64,000 nt of DNA, from contig CM041465.1 of NCBI GenBank assembly GCA_023213395.1, positions 41,361,741 through 41,425,740 of the forward strand, in the 5' to 3' direction. The translations under genes were made by a program, and so were the position numbers. This document shows, piece by piece, positions 12,481-25,740 of this stretch. This DNA is from Cycas panzhihuaensis (Eukaryota > Cycadophyta). The notes under the pieces are model-generated. The model was not told the origin of the DNA, made no database searches, and saw only the letters and a program-made list of their open reading frames with translations. Position 1 is the stretch's first letter. Each line of letters starts with the position of its first letter.

Positions 12481-14439
12481 AAACTCAAGAATAATCCTTT
12501 TTAAAAATTTATGCCATTAAGAAGAATGTGAAACCTCATCCTTGTTTATCTCTTTAGGGTTTGGCTAATATTTTTATATAGAGTTTGTACTCCAACCTAG
12601 TCATGGGGAAGTTAAGCTAATATATATGATAACTATAATGACTACCACCTTCTTATAGAATAACTCCCTTTCTAATCATATGGAAACCATATCATATGAT
12701 AAAGTAGTTCAAACTCCATCCTTGGTTCTTGACTCGCTTAGTTACATTGCACTCCAATTAAGCATGTAATCCTAATTTGACATCTTAGCATAACTTGATT
12801 AGAATTTTTGTATTTAAATAACCCCTTCATAAATGACATCTACCATTATTGATGTTATACCCTTCACACTAGTTTCTCACTAGGTAGAGCCTCTTGATGC
12901 TAATTTAGAAATGATTAGCATAGTTATACACTCAAGTCTAGTTCTATTAGAAGATTGCAAAATAAGTTTCTATCATACAGGGATAGTTATCTAATTCACT
13001 TCTTTCACTACTCCCTTTGTATCATAGTAAGATGCAAATTTGTCAATTATATCCAACCTTATAGGTAGCTTCCCTATTAGTCCTATTACACATTCTTTCA
13101 AACATCTTCCTAAGTCAATTTGTGAGCCTTTTTAGACTAGTCTACCTCTAAAATGGACTCTCATCTTGAGGATGAGGGTTCTTATTCCTCTAGTAGTGGT
13201 AAGATCTTAGAACCTCTCATTAACATATATTCTATCCCTAATTTAGAGCTACCTATAGTGACTTATTATGATTCACTAATTTAGCTCAATCAACTTTCTC
13301 TCGAGTATGATTGTGATACCTTTCTTTATAAGGTCCAACACCTTCTTACTAAATTTTTTTCTATTGCTAATTTGTAGATGCCTTAAGGTTCTTACTTTGA
13401 TATCCTTAGTCATTTAGATTAGGAGAATTACCCTTTAAAAATACTAAACCTAAGTTATTAAATGAAGATATCTAATCCCAATATGATGAGATCATTCAAT
13501 CTTCTCTAGGTGCTTCCTTAGGGGTTAAACCTAATCCATAAGGTCTTTCCCCTAGGCAAGCTCAAATTAAGACTCTTACTAACTTGGGTATATCCATGCT
13601 TATTTCACTTGTTTCATAGTAGGCCATAAGGATAATTCCATAAGTACTTACCTTACCTTCTTCCACATGCCGAGTAAGGCAAGTTTAGGTCATGCAATAT
13701 AACTCAAATCCTCATATCCTTTAATCAGACATAGATTCATTTCCCCACCTACTCTTTTAGGATCCTACATTGAGTCCTTATGAGAGAGATTTAAGGAACT
13801 TTATCTCAAAGACTTATAAGTTTGGTTATAATCTCCTAATCTATAGTACCCTATATTTGGCTTGATTTTATTATGAGAAGGTCTCTTTAACATCAAATCC
13901 TATCAAGGATAGCATAGCCCTTATGAAGACTTCGCAAGACACTCCTTTTTATCCTAATTATTGTTACACTTTGATTTTATATAACTCAACCCAACTCATA
14001 AACATCTTATGCAATATACTTGTGAGAATAGAAGCACTTCAAAGTTATTCATCTAGCCTTCCTTCCAAGTGCTTAACACCTTTTATAGCCTTAGGTTCTT
14101 CATTCCCACTAAATTAATTTCACTTCCCTTTAAAGCAAGGGATCTAATGTTGTTAGGAAGAATAATTTTTATTGGTTTAAAGGTAACTATTAAGCTAAGG
14201 ACTTTATTAAACTCTACTCATGAGGAGAGTAGTTGATCCAAGGATCCCTTTAATAAGTTACCTCTTAGTTTCATTAAGGATTATGGTGGCATAAAGAAAT
14301 TACATCTTAGTATGGCCTCTTATACTATTCCAAAGTATTTTCCTTAAATTCTTTTTCTTTATACTTTAACAACATGGTAGGGTTTGAGGCTTCATCCCTT
14401 ATTAAGGGCCTTCTTGGTCACAATATAGTTCTTATTCAT
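12481..14439 (+). other. Degenerate Gypsy-internal sequence, no clear domain
   Basis: Partly open in several frames (for example 13923-14117), with a codon-like but heavily stopped texture. No RT YxDD box, integrase finger or RNase H motif was found. Probably decayed polyprotein of J, but unproven. Confidence 0.4.
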
Positions 14440-14900
14440 TTAGATGGCTTATGCTTCACCACGAGCCTAAACTTGGGTATTACTCTATAATAAGCCTAAA
14501 CTACAACTCTAAAAATCCTCCTACTAATAAGCTTACACTATGGTAGGTCAAATACTCCCCCTTTCCCAAGTCTTTCACTTGGGGGATATGGCTCTAAAAT
14601 GAGGATAAACTATATATACTTATAATGAGCCTAAACTATGGTTTCGAAAATCTTCCTACTAATAAGCCTTAAACTATGGTAGGCTAAATGCTTCCCTCAC
14701 ACACCGCCCCCCCCCCCCCCCCCCCCCCCCCAAGTCTTATACTTAAGGGGCATGCCCCTAAAATATGGATAAACTATACACACTTTAGAATGCACCTAAA
14801 TTGCATTAGATAAAACACTCTTATTTCCCCCAAGACTCACACTTGGGGGGCACCACTCTAAAAGCAAGTATAAACTAAATATACATGTATCATTGTCTAA
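14440..14900 (+). repeat. Irregular repeats with ACTTGGGGG and AAACTATGG motifs
   Basis: Three related blocks begin ACTTGGGGGATATGG (about 14578), ACTTAAGGGGCATG (about 14744) and ACTTGGGGGGCACC (about 14847). Each is followed by CTAAAA and ATAAACTA. TAAACTATGG(TAGG) recurs between them. Spacing is irregular. The motif matches the core of the 94-bp array at 34655-35670. Confidence 0.6.
14707..14731. repeat. 25-base poly-C run
   Basis: Uninterrupted run of 25 C, inside the irregular repeat zone. Such a run can adopt an i-motif / G-quadruplex and its exact length is prone to sequencing error. Confidence 0.9.
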
Positions 14901-15977
14901 AAAATATATAAAAGATTATAAAACCTCAAAACAACAAAATATATACTTATTTCTTTTCCCTTTTTTTCTACTTTTCTTAAGCCTTCTAGGCTTTTACCTC
15001 CCCTAAACTTGGTTCAATATGGTGGTCTCTAGTTATTGGTGTAATTAGTCACCTTCTCTATTTGGTTTTCCATTATTCCCATATTACTCCTTTTACTTTA
15101 AAACAAGCTAAACATATCTATTGTGTTATCACTTACTCTCGTTTCCTTTAGCTACTTGATAGTTCCTCCTACACTCAACAATCAAAAGATATTTTAGCTT
15201 CCAATCAATCAATGAGTTAATCATTTAATAATCTCCTTATCTACCTCTTATAACCTATAAGTTATCTTCTAATAAGTGAAATTCTAGTTGTGTAAGTAAC
15301 CTTAACTTATCATTCTCCCCTTGTGATACATTAGATACTTAATTTTAAAGTAAACCTTGTTGGTAGTACCCCTCCTACTCCTTGGTAGTTAGTCTTTAAA
15401 GGCCTTGCCCTCTAACTCTTAGAGACACTTTGATTACATATACTACAAATACCTGTGATTCATCTCTCAATAGTGTAACCTTAGTTTTTTTATCAACTAT
15501 ATTCTCTTGGATCCTAATCCCCAATGGTTTGGCTAATCATAACTATAATCTCCAAAGTTATTAGTCATCCCTATCCACTGCACCTTGATGAAGATTATAT
15601 GATAGTCATAGTCACCTACCTTTTAGCAATCATAAGGGTAAATAGGATGAGTCATCTAAAAAGTGGATTTAGTGATGCTAAGTTGGCCATATCTCTTGCT
15701 TGAACTATCATATAGAATGATACTCTCCCTATGAAAAAGAAGAAGAAGATGATGAAAAAGGAAAAAAAAACTTATACATAGATATTAGCACCCTCTTAGA
15801 ATCTCAAGCAAGTCATGTGTCAATTTCATCTCCACCTACACCATGTAGTTTAGATCTAGTTATATACATCATTCAAGAAATTTGGATCTAGATTGTTAGG
15901 CCCACCATGACCTTAATTATGATTAAAACCTATTTGATATTTAGGAGGTTATATATTAACTTAGGAAAAGTAGTTAC
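14901..15977. other. Non-coding stretch before element C
   Basis: Pyrimidine-rich and AT-rich, no open frame of note, no recognised domain. Likely the continuation of J up to the insertion point of C. Confidence 0.45.
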
Positions 15978-16169
15978 TACTAGAATTAGGGGATAGAGTG
16001 AATAGAATGAGAATGCAAAAAGGAGATAACCATCAATCCCATGAGAGTGGTGGAATTAATAAACACCAAGGTCTTTAAACCCAATGAATAAATAAGTACA
16101 ACTAAATAGGATGTGGTATACCACTCAAAGTCTACCATTAATTGGCATTAACAAATATCAACAAGATCT
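15978..16169 (-). repeat. 3' LTR of C, first part
   Basis: Aligns without gaps to the start of 33653-34018 over its first 39 bases. Interrupted at 16169 by element B, whose target site GATCT is 16165-16169. Confidence 0.8.
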
Positions 16170-16480
16170 TGAAAGAGATTAATGTATCAAGGTCATTTAT
16201 ATAGATTAATTATGTGACCTTAAAATATATTATTAGCATTAATCTCTTAATGAAATGCACTTTATGTGCGTTTAGATGTAATTTCATGTTTATGTCATTA
16301 GGTAGGAAAATCCTAACCCTAATGCTTACCCTTAATAATAAAAGACAAAATCTCAAGGAAGAAGTAATTATTCATTCTTACCTCCAAGCTTGCTATCATA
16401 TCTTGTTTAATCTCTTTTTCACTCTCCATTGCCATTGTATGCATATGAGTAATTCATTCCCTAGATCCATCCTTCCTTCA
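16170..16480 (+). repeat. 5' LTR of B
   Basis: 311 bp, starts TGAAAGAG and ends CCTTCCTTCA. The second copy is 23622-23850 joined to 29137-29220. Confidence 0.93.
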
Positions 16481-16482
16481 TA

Positions 16483-16494
16483 TGGTATTAGAGC
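16483..16494 (+). promoter_or_regulatory. Primer binding site of B
   Basis: TGGTATTAGAGC two bases after the LTR; one base from the standard TGGTATCAGAGC initiator-Met PBS. Confidence 0.9.
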
Positions 16495-18765
16495 GGCTAG
16501 GGTTCAAAACTGGTCCTGTGTACCGTAGTAGCACACCCAAATATATGTGAAGGTGTTTGTAGGTGGCACCGAGGAATGGCATAATGGACATGCATGCCGT
16601 GTAGGTACAGTCGACTCCTTGTGATGAGGGAGTGTTAGAGCATGTGACACTAACTATCATGAGGAAGTCCTCTTTCTAAATTACCCCAGGGCTTTCGGTA
16701 TAATAACAACCTATGGCAAGTGGTATTAGAGCTAGAAGGGGATCTATTCACTCCATTCCACCTGCATGGATCATTTTGCCTCTCCTTCACCTTTAATGTG
16801 AAGTATTGAGAGTGCATTCATCATTTTTTAATATTTTGAGAGCTTAAAATTATATTACTTTATATGTTGCTACTTTCTCTATGTGTGTAGAAATTGAAAG
16901 GTAAAGAATATAGGTTTTTAAAGCCATTCAGCTGCTAGAACAATCCTGGAAGCATTAAAGGCCCAAAATTTCATGAAAAATTTGACCATCTCAGATTTTG
17001 ATGAAATTTGGCATACAAGGTCACCTTGACTAGAGGATTATTTTTTTCTTCTAGAGAAACTTTAGATTTAGCCTACATCAGTGAATTTTGGTTGAGACAA
17101 AAGAGTAAAAATATTTACAGATAAGTGATTTAAGGTACTTTTCCCAATGAAATCCTTTAATTATAAGCTAAAAATCTAAAAGTTTTATTAAGGGATCTAG
17201 TAGCTTTATTTCTTAGAATCAGTTTAAGATAAATCTCATCAAATTTCATCCACTAGTTAATGAGATCTATGCAGTTTTCTCACAATTGTTGAATTTGCCT
17301 ACTCAACCCTAAAAAGGACATGGGAGGGCATTTCAGGTAATGTTTTGGCTGATTTTAGAGATGGTGTAGAAGGGAAAGTTGATTTACATGTCAAAAAGTA
17401 ACTTTTGACATATTGAAGTTCATATTCTAAGACAGTGGATCTGGTAGGATTTTACTTTTGTGCTTTTTGGGTAGAAAAGTTTTAATGCCTTTTTAGAAAT
17501 CTGACTTCACAACTATATCATAAATAATATTTTGAACACTTTTTTCCTCTGTCATAAATTTAAATTTTATCATTTAGGCCTTCATATTTGTAATTTTTTA
17601 AAAAAATACCCATTTATTATTATTTATAAATTTTGTGAAAAATCACAAAATAGGGCAAAATAGCATGCATATAGATTTAAAAAAATCAGTATTTTAGTGG
17701 AAAGTTGATATTCTTTTTAGCCCATTGTGGATTTTATATCAAAATTTCTAAAAACATATTTGAAAACATTGTACTAAAGCAAGGGAAACCTTGGATCGGA
17801 AGCAATATCTGGTTCCCCTACTAAATCTATCATGTTTTTTCTATTGTACACATAGCACAAAGCATCACATAAGGTAGCAATAATAATAAAGTAAGAATAA
17901 AAAGTAAGCAAGAACATTTGGTAATTTTCCATTTCAGTTTTCAATTATTTGAAAACATCTTACACTATTCCTAAAAGGAATGTCATCTGTATGCTTTATA
18001 CTGCCAGTTCTTGACTTGTGCACACACTTGTCTTAGTTGAAATAGACCAAGGTTAGTTGAAGTCTAGACCCTAAGGGAGGTCTTAACCAGAATAGTGGTG
18101 GAGGGACAGGTTAGCCATACCTACGGCCTCCAACTAGGGATAATCCTAATAACCACTTGGAAAAACTAAAAACCTTAATGCAAGATTAAAATTAACCCAA
18201 TCCAATATCCATCATAGCTGTGGGATACACAGTACCATTTGACTCTTCAGAGGAGGTATATGGCTACTCATTGGTAAACTCGGTGGGGACTGGGAGTACT
18301 TAGACTCCACTATGACTTAGATTTCATCACCAAGCACAGGTGCAGGTATCGCAGGTAAAGGCCTTAATCGTATACTAGAAGTCTTAGGTATTGAAACCTC
18401 ACCTACATTTAGATATAAGTGAGAGGTTAGTGGTATGACACATCCCCACTCTTTGCCAGCTCTATATTAGGCATCATTCTTGCATCATTTCTTATATTTA
18501 TTTTTTTTATAGTTGTTAAAAAATACTTAATCATTGCTTGCTTCTCATCATAGCATTTATTTCTACATCCCTTCTATGCTAGGTGTATTAGCCACACATG
18601 TCAGTGGCATATACTTTTATCATCTCTTCTACTTCTTCATCATCACCATATCATCTCGATTCAAGTAGAATGTTAACTGCATATTGAAAGGCAAAGAAAA
18701 ATTGTGATCTATGGTACATTGGAGTTAAAAATATTATAAAGTTTGAAGGCCTTTAGAGAGCCCAC
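16495..18765 (+). other. Leader of B, no coding seen
   Basis: About 2.3 kb between PBS and the first readable gag. AT-rich until about 18000, then a more GC-balanced block (18000-18450). The gag start itself is not recognisable; it probably lies shortly upstream of 18766. Confidence 0.6.
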
Positions 18766-19500
18766 TTGCAACCTACACCTAGCATACCAGCAACAACTAT
18801 AATACCTGCTTCTAGTGGATCTGCCCCAATAGCTCCTATAGATGTTGCAACCAAACTACAATGGGAGATAGATGATGAAAAGATTCATGCAAGAATTTTG
18901 TTGGTCACTAATCACTCCTTACCCAACTTGATTAATGAAGAGCAACATGATATAGCCTGTAAGGTCCTTAAAGTTCTCAAGAAGAACTTTGATACCAAAT
19001 CAGATTTAGAATTTGTTTAGCTTGTTCTAAAAATAAACAAATTAAAAATACAAAATGGATAAGCTCACGAGACAATAAATCTCCTTCAACTAATCAAACA
19101 GGCAATTGATAAAGATTTTAAGACCCAATATATCACTTAGGCATTATTGATCCAGTCATGTCTACATGTTCCTGATTATAAAAACTTGCTTGGAAGTCTT
19201 CAATCTAGTAGAACATTGAAGACACTCAACTTTGAAGCACTTGCTGATAAGTTTATTGAATTTGCCAAGTCCTTTGATACGAAGTTTGTAGCCTCCGAGT
19301 CTCTTCTAGATGTAGCCTTTGAGGTAGAAGAAGAAGTTTGTTACATAAGAAATCAAGGTCTCTCTCGTGGTAGAGGAAATAACCAAGAAAGAAGAAGAGG
19401 AAGAAATATGGGAAATCATCCACAAAATCAACCAAACCCTCAATCATAGCCTCGACAGTCTCAAGGCCAAGGGCCACCTCAATAAAGTATAAGATAGATA
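18766..19500 (+). pseudogene. Copia gag remnant of B
   Basis: Two open segments in the same frame (18766-19020 and 19147-19449). The first carries a W-x3-D-x2-I-HARIL pattern like the UBN2/gag region of Copia. The second ends in an Arg/Gly-rich tail (SRGRGNN, then RRRGR), as in gag just before the zinc knuckle. Stops at 19018-19020 and nearby break it. Confidence 0.75.
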
Positions 19501-19509
19501 GGCCAAACT

Positions 19510-22500
19510 AGTACCTCTTTAGGGACTAGTAATCAAACTATTATGTGTGATCGGTATAACCGTAAGGGACACTTATCAAAAGACTATAGAATCGCCACTT
19601 ATAAGTTAGCCAAGTTCCAACCAAAACATGGAACTTACAATGTTGAAGAAACTTATGAAGAATCCTTTAGTGGTACAAGTTTTATGCAAGTACACATTCA
19701 AAGAATTGAGGGATCTTTAACATTAAATGCCATTAACCAACCAAAGAGATACTTTAAAGCTCAATGTGGATATATCATTTATGAATTTCCTTCACCAATG
19801 TCAAACCTTATTGGAATTACCAATATTGTGGATCATGGACAGTGGATCATGGACACAGGAGCAACTCAACATATGACGTATAATCACAGTCTATATCAAA
19901 CATTTGACTCACATGTTCAAGGAGTTATTCATATAGCTAATAAATCACAATAACTTATTGAAGGAATTGGTAATATTCACTTGAAACTCCCAAGCTTATA
20001 ATATTTTACATTGCTTAATGTTTTATACATATTCAATCTCAAATAAAACCTACTCTCCTTATCCACACTTGTCTCTCATGGATTTGATTTGAGTGTAACT
20101 ACAAATGACCAAACTCTCCATGTCATTCACCCTCCAACTAATTAAGTGCTTTTGACTAGACATCTTTCTACCAAACTATTTTTATTGAATGGCTCTCCAT
20201 CTTCTAAAGCTTATTATACCCAAAGCTCTTATGCTGATAAAGAATTTATATTTAATTCTATCTTAACCCATCCAACATTGTCACCAAAAACTCTTTTGCA
20301 TGCTTGCATGGGCCATGTTCACTTAGAGATATTTCTAATACTTTTCTAAATCTTTTAAAGTTATCCTCTAATCCCTTTAAATGTGAAGCTTGTATCATTA
20401 TCAAATCTCATCGATAATCCTTTCCCAAAAGTCAATGGAAATTCAGCCGTCTATTACAATTGGTACACTCTAATCTGTGCGGGCTAATGCCCATTCCTTC
20501 ACTAGAAAAATATGGGTAGTTTTTCTACACAAGAAAGATTAAGCCTTCCATGTATTTAAAGAATTCAAAGCCCTTACTGAAAAGAGTCAGGTTATCAACT
20601 TAAATGTCTTCAAACTAATAATGGTGGTGAATATACCTCACATGAGTTTGAAAGCTACCTTCAAGACAATGATATCAAGCATTAAATAATAATAGTAGGT
20701 ACCCCACAATAAAATAGAGTTGTCGAGTACATGAATAGGATAATGATGAACATGGCTCAGGCTATGTTGATATACAAAAATGTACCTACCTACCTATGGG
20801 CCAAAGCTATTTGGATAACTGTTTATTGTGTCAATGCTCTTAGCCCATCAAAGGAAGGACAAGCACCTAATAAAAAGTGGTAGGGATAATCTCCCATTAT
20901 TTACTACTTCAAAATTTTTGGCTCTATATGCTATGCCCATATTTTGGATACAAATCAAAATAAACTCCAGCCAAGGGAACTTAAAGGCATCTTTGTTGGA
21001 TACCCTATGGATAAGAAAAGATATAAGGTCTTTATACCCTCACAACGAAAAAATATTATTACTAGAGATGTTATTTTTATAGAGATAGATGATCAATTGC
21101 TTAAATTGGACTCCAAAGTACCCTCATGCCGTTATAATCATGTTATCAAGTATAATGTTTAGATTCTAAAATTTGGAGGGTAAACAGATATAAATTACTT
21201 CAAATATTAGAAGCTAACAATAGAGCCTTAGAGGACACAAGTTATGACTCTGAACCGATGAGTGCATATCCAACACCATCCTTTGAAGATAATAGAGTTA
21301 ACAAAGGCAAAGCTATTATAGAAGAACCACCCTCTCTACCTTCAATTGACAAAGGTAAAACAATGGTAGAAGGACCATCTTCTTCAGACGCATCAACATC
21401 CTTCTAAAAAAATGATCATTTTAATGAACATAATGAGAACCAAGAAGTTAAGGAAATGAGGATCTCATTCCTAACTTGAGGATCTCGAGAAGCCTGCCAA
21501 CTTAATAAGGACATACAATCATATGAGGTGGGTAAAATTGGCACTCAAAGTGCCCATAGAGCAAAGATGTAGGAATCATTATATACTAAGATTGAAATGA
21601 CAAAACTACACCTTACTCTTAATGAAGAGATCTTAACATACCAAGAAGATATAAAGCATATAGCTTGGAGAAATGCCAGGAACAAAGAGTACTAATCTCT
21701 TATCAAGAATGGTACATGGGAGCTTGTTGATCTACCACTTGGTAGAAAGGTAGTTCAAAATAAATGGGTGTTCGAAAACAAATATAGATCAGATGACACC
21801 CTTGAAAAATACAAGGTGAGGTTGGTAGCTAAAGGATTGATACAAAGGGAAGGCATTGACTACACTAAAGTCTTTGCACCTATAATCAAGTGGCCTACAA
21901 TTAGAACTCTTATGGCCTTGGCTGCTCAACAGGGTTAGAAAATCCACCAACTCGATATTAAGACCACGTTTCTTAATGGAGATCTTGAAAAAGAAATTTA
22001 CATGGCTCAACCAGAAGGATATGAGATCTAGGTCAAGAGCATAAGGTTTGCAAGCTCAGAAAGTCCTTATATGGCCTTAAACAGGCCCCTCATGGTTAGT
22101 TTGTCAAGTTGTCTAAAAGAATGAGGTAACTTGGATACAAGGTTTGTGACTACTAAGATATTGATACAATATTGTTCATCAAGTGCCATAAGGATAAAAT
22201 CACTTATCTCATAATCTTTATAGATGACATGCTAGTAACGGGTAATAGTGAACAAGCAATAAGCCAATTGAAAAAGGACCTTGGAAAAATGTTATAGTTG
22301 TCTAACCTCAATTTGATGAAATATTACTTGGGAATTGAAGTTACACAAAAGAATAGAAAATTTTTCCTCTCCCAAGAAAAATACATCAACGATCTTCTAA
22401 CTAAGTTTGAGTTAGAAGATGCTCGACCAGTGGTTTTATCTATGGACCCTAATACTAAACTCTCAGTTTATGGTGATACTAGGGAGGCAAATGTAATACT

Positions 22501-23150
22501 CTATAGGAAACCTATAGGTAGTCTCATCTACACTACTAATACAAGGCCAGATATTACACACTCTATCAGCATTCTTGCTTGTTATATGACATATCCTAGG
22601 CAGAATCATTAGCAGGCAGTAGTGTGAGTGTTGAGATACCTTAAGACGACCAACAAATATGGTCTGTTGTATGAACCTAATTCAGACTTCAAGCCTTCTA
22701 TATACATAAATTTAGACCTTGTAGGAGATAAAGATACATTAAGATCTACGTCTATGTATGTAACATTTCTTGGAATAACACTAATATCATGGAGATCTAG
22801 ATGACAGAAGATAGTTACAGATTCAACTACCGAAGCTAAATACATTGCTGCTTTTGAGACTAGTAAGAAGGTGATATAGGTGAGAAAATTATTAGAAACA
22901 TTGAATATCACACAAACAAGTCTTACAAGACTTCATGTGGATAATTAATCAATAATCTGCATGGCAAAAAATCTTGTATTTCATAATCATAGCAAACATA
23001 TAAGTACAAAAGTCCACAAGATTAGAGAACTTATTCATGATGCCATAATTCAACTAGAATACTTTCCCACATCAGATCAAGTGGTTGATATCTTCACTAA
23101 ACAACTGCAAAAGGTGAAATTTAAACAGTTCTAAAGGCAACTTGACCTTA
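19510..23150 (+). pseudogene. Copia pol remnant of B: knuckle, protease, integrase, RT, RNase H
   Basis: A zinc-knuckle remnant near 19543-19590 reads C-x2-Y-x4-H-x4-Y, with two Cys changed to Tyr. The protease keeps WIMDTGATQHMT (D-T-G-A) near 19846-19880. A worn GAG-pre-integrase follows (20146-20349), then the integrase core, which is poorly preserved. The integrase C-terminal block is at 20944-21162 (GIFVGYPMDKKRYKVF). RT starts near 21700; the conserved Trp is TAG at 21936-21938; the active site reads FIDD at 22217-22228; the KYYLGIEV block opens the good segment 22298-22612. RNase H ends near 23130 (DIFTKQL). A frame change separates the N-terminal part from the 22298 segment. Confidence 0.87.
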
Positions 23151-23607
23151 GGGCCTCCATCTTTGACTAATAAAAGAAGATGGCAATAGGATCATCATAC
23201 TTTATTCTCTTCATGAAAATCATTTATGGGCACAGAAGAATAAGAGTAAGTCTCTACTCTATCATATTTGTGAAAACACCATGTGGATACGAAAGGATAA
23301 GGGTTTTACTAGTTTTAGAAAATCAGAACCTGTGAAAACCTAAAAGGGCATAGGGAATGACCAAACGATATATGGAGACTTAGCAAATTAAGTTACACAT
23401 TTAAGTTGCTTAGCTATTAGGCTACATAAAAGAACCGCCTTAGCTATTTTGGTTTATAAAAGGGGCTATAGATCTTAGAAAGTTCATGGGTTTTTATTCC
23501 CCATGAGGGTTTTCCTACAAAAGTGTCATTTAGAATTTCAATGTAATAATGAGACTCAAATGAAGACCTTATATAATAGATTTTCTCAAAATTAACCTTT
23601 CACCATT
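23151..23607 (+). other. 3' untranslated part of B
   Basis: Between the RNase H end and the polypurine tract. No coding; nothing else recognised. Confidence 0.6.
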
Positions 23608-23621
23608 AAGGGGGGGGGGGT
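23608..23621 (+). promoter_or_regulatory. Polypurine tract of B with G11 run
   Basis: AA followed by 11 G (23610-23620) immediately before the 3' LTR. Position and composition fit a polypurine tract; the long pure G run is unusual. Confidence 0.8.
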
Positions 23622-23850
23622 TGAAAGAGGTTATTGTATCAAGGTTATTTGTGTAGATTAATTATGTAACCTTAGCATATATTATTAGCATTAGTCTCTT
23701 AATAAAATACACTTTTTATGTGCATTTAGATGTAATTTTGGGTTCATGTCATTAAGCGAGAAAATCCTAACCCTAATGCTCACCCTCAATAATAAAAGGC
23801 AAAATCTCAAGGAGGGAGTAATTATTCATTCTCACCTCCAAGCTTGCTCT
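23622..23850 (+). repeat. 3' LTR of B, first part
   Basis: Matches 16170 onwards. Cut at 23850 by element A. Its last bases GCTCT are A's target site. Confidence 0.93.
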
Positions 23851-24092
23851 TATTAAGATGTAATATTTTATCTAGGTTTGAAATGTAATGTTTTATCTAG
23901 GTGTAAAAATGGGTTATGTTGAGCACCCTTAAATGTAACTTAAGTCTAAGATAATGACACTTGGTTGTTTATCATAGATCAGTTACATTTTAGTTTGTAA
24001 CGGTCATCTTTGAGGATGTATATTTAAAGGAGACTAGATCTGCATGGAATACAAGTCATTTCCTTGTCTCATTACTGCTAAGATTGCTAACA
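23851..24092 (+). repeat. 5' LTR of A
   Basis: 242 bp. TATTTAAA at about 24020-24028 is a plausible TATA-like element. The other copy is 28890-29131. Confidence 0.95.
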
Positions 24093-24103
24093 TAGTATCA
24101 TAG
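24093..24103 (+). promoter_or_regulatory. Primer binding site of A (degenerate)
   Basis: TAGTATCATAG directly after the LTR. It matches TGGTATCAGAG at 9 of 11 positions; both differences are G-to-A/T changes. Confidence 0.75.
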
Positions 24104-24795
24104 TAGGTTATCCTACCTGTTTGAGAGAGGGTTTGGTGCTTGAGAAAGGTAGTCCCAATACAAGACAGATAGAGAGGCCAGTAAATGTAGAAGCTAATAA
24201 GGCTAGACTAAGATTCAAGACTATTAGGAGGACTGATCTGAAGGTGAATTTAAGGCATTATGCGACCTATGTACAGAACTGTATGGCTATATGAACAAAA
24301 AAATTTAAATGTCTCAAATTGAGATAAAATTTCACTAACAAGTAGATCTTAATCTCCCCGTCATATTTCTCTTCAGGATCGAAGTCATCCAAGTGAGTTT
24401 TAAGGTCGTTTTGGCCACTTTACTAGTCCACATAGGGTTTGAGGTATTTTCACAGATTTCTTTTTTTCCTTCATAGTTCTTTGGATCAAATCTATCATAA
24501 ATGTTGTGTCTTAGCATTAAAAAGACATTGTGGTCAATATTAAAGAATTTAGCAAAGTGTTTTTAAAGATTCAAGTAAAAACGTGTCTTGCCCTAACTGC
24601 GCCTCTTTGTCTTTTGAGATTGTTTTCTCAAAATATATAAGCTATTTCAGAAAACTAATAGTAGATATGAGGTCCTCTCTTTGCCCTCTTCCTTTTAAGG
24701 TGCATTTTGTTTAATTCCGTACAACTTCATTTTTGTACAAAAATCTATATAAGTGTACAACCCAAAATGTGTCATCTTAGATTTCCTCAGACTCA
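24104..24795 (+). other. Leader of A
   Basis: About 690 bp between PBS and gag start. No coding support on either strand. Confidence 0.65.
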
Positions 24796-25740
24796 ATGGC
24801 CTCTACACTCATTTCCTTACCAGAACAAGAAAAGCTAACTAATTTTAATTACCATGTCTAGAAGATTAAGGTAGAAACCATTTTGAGAGTTAAAAATACT
24901 TGGAGCATTGTAAATGGAACTGAAATTAAACCAAATGGCTTAGATCCAAAGCTAGCAAATTGGGAGGAAAGAGATAATATAGGAATGCTCACTTTGAAAA
25001 TGTTAATCTATGATTCAATCTTGGTGTATGTTGAAAAACTGAATTCATCTTTTGCTATTTGGAAATGTCTTGAAATTTTATATGGACAAAAGAATAAGGC
25101 TACGATAATTACTCTTAAAGAAGAATTATATAGATTACATAAGAAAGAAAGTAAGACTATAACAGAGTTCATGCACAAAGTTATTTCAATTTGAAATAAT
25201 CTATTAAGTGCAGGAGGCTTGATCTCATAACAAGAATTGGTAGCAACCAAGTTACTAAAATATTTTGACACAACCATTAACACTATCACGAATAGTGATT
25301 AGATTGATAAAATGACTCTTGATGAATTAATAGGATTGTTGTTGAGATAGGAATACAAAAACAAGAGGTATGAGGATTCTTCAGAACTAGAGGACGCTTT
25401 TGCATCTAGGTTAAACCTAGGCCCACATGGGAGAAACCAGAATCATGGATGAACCTCAACACCAAACTTTAGAGGGTATGGACATTGGAAAGAATCCAAA
25501 GGACATGGACGAGGTAGAGATACCAGAATCTATTTTAATTGTAGAAAAACTAGGCACATCTCCAACAATTATGGAATTTTTGATATTTTCTACCACTATG
25601 GGTAGATCATGCATTATCCATATCAGTGACCACAGTAAAGAAGTGAGATCTAGAAAGGAAAATGTCATGTTGGAGGATATAGCAAGGAAAAACTAGAAGA
25701 AGAGGAAGAAGAAACTGTGTTCATTGTTGCCTTACATACC
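24796..25740 (+). pseudogene. Copia gag remnant of A
   Basis: ATG at 24796-24798 opens a frame that continues, with stops, into pol. The longest open piece is 24883-25194, containing the FAIWKCLEILYGQ block typical of Copia gag (UBN2 type: W..L...Y). A G/R-rich stretch and a degraded zinc knuckle (FNCRKTRHISNNYG near 25530) follow in the same frame. Stops at 24862 region, 25192-25194 and later make it non-functional. Confidence 0.82.

Larger units (their letters stand above)
11774..15977 (+). mobile_element. Degraded Ty3/Gypsy remnant J, left part
   Basis: Plus-strand degenerate sequence between the end of E and the start of C. A protease-like region at 11779-12480 is the only recognisable domain. 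Repeated CACTTGGGGG-type and AAACTATGGTAG-type motifs occur at 14440-14900. No LTR, PBS or RT motif is found. Because C (15978-34018) is an insertion, this segment was originally continuous with 34019 onwards, where the same AAACTATGGTAG motif forms a 94-bp array. I infer one old Gypsy element of Tat/Ogre-like or Athila-like type. Confidence 0.5.
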
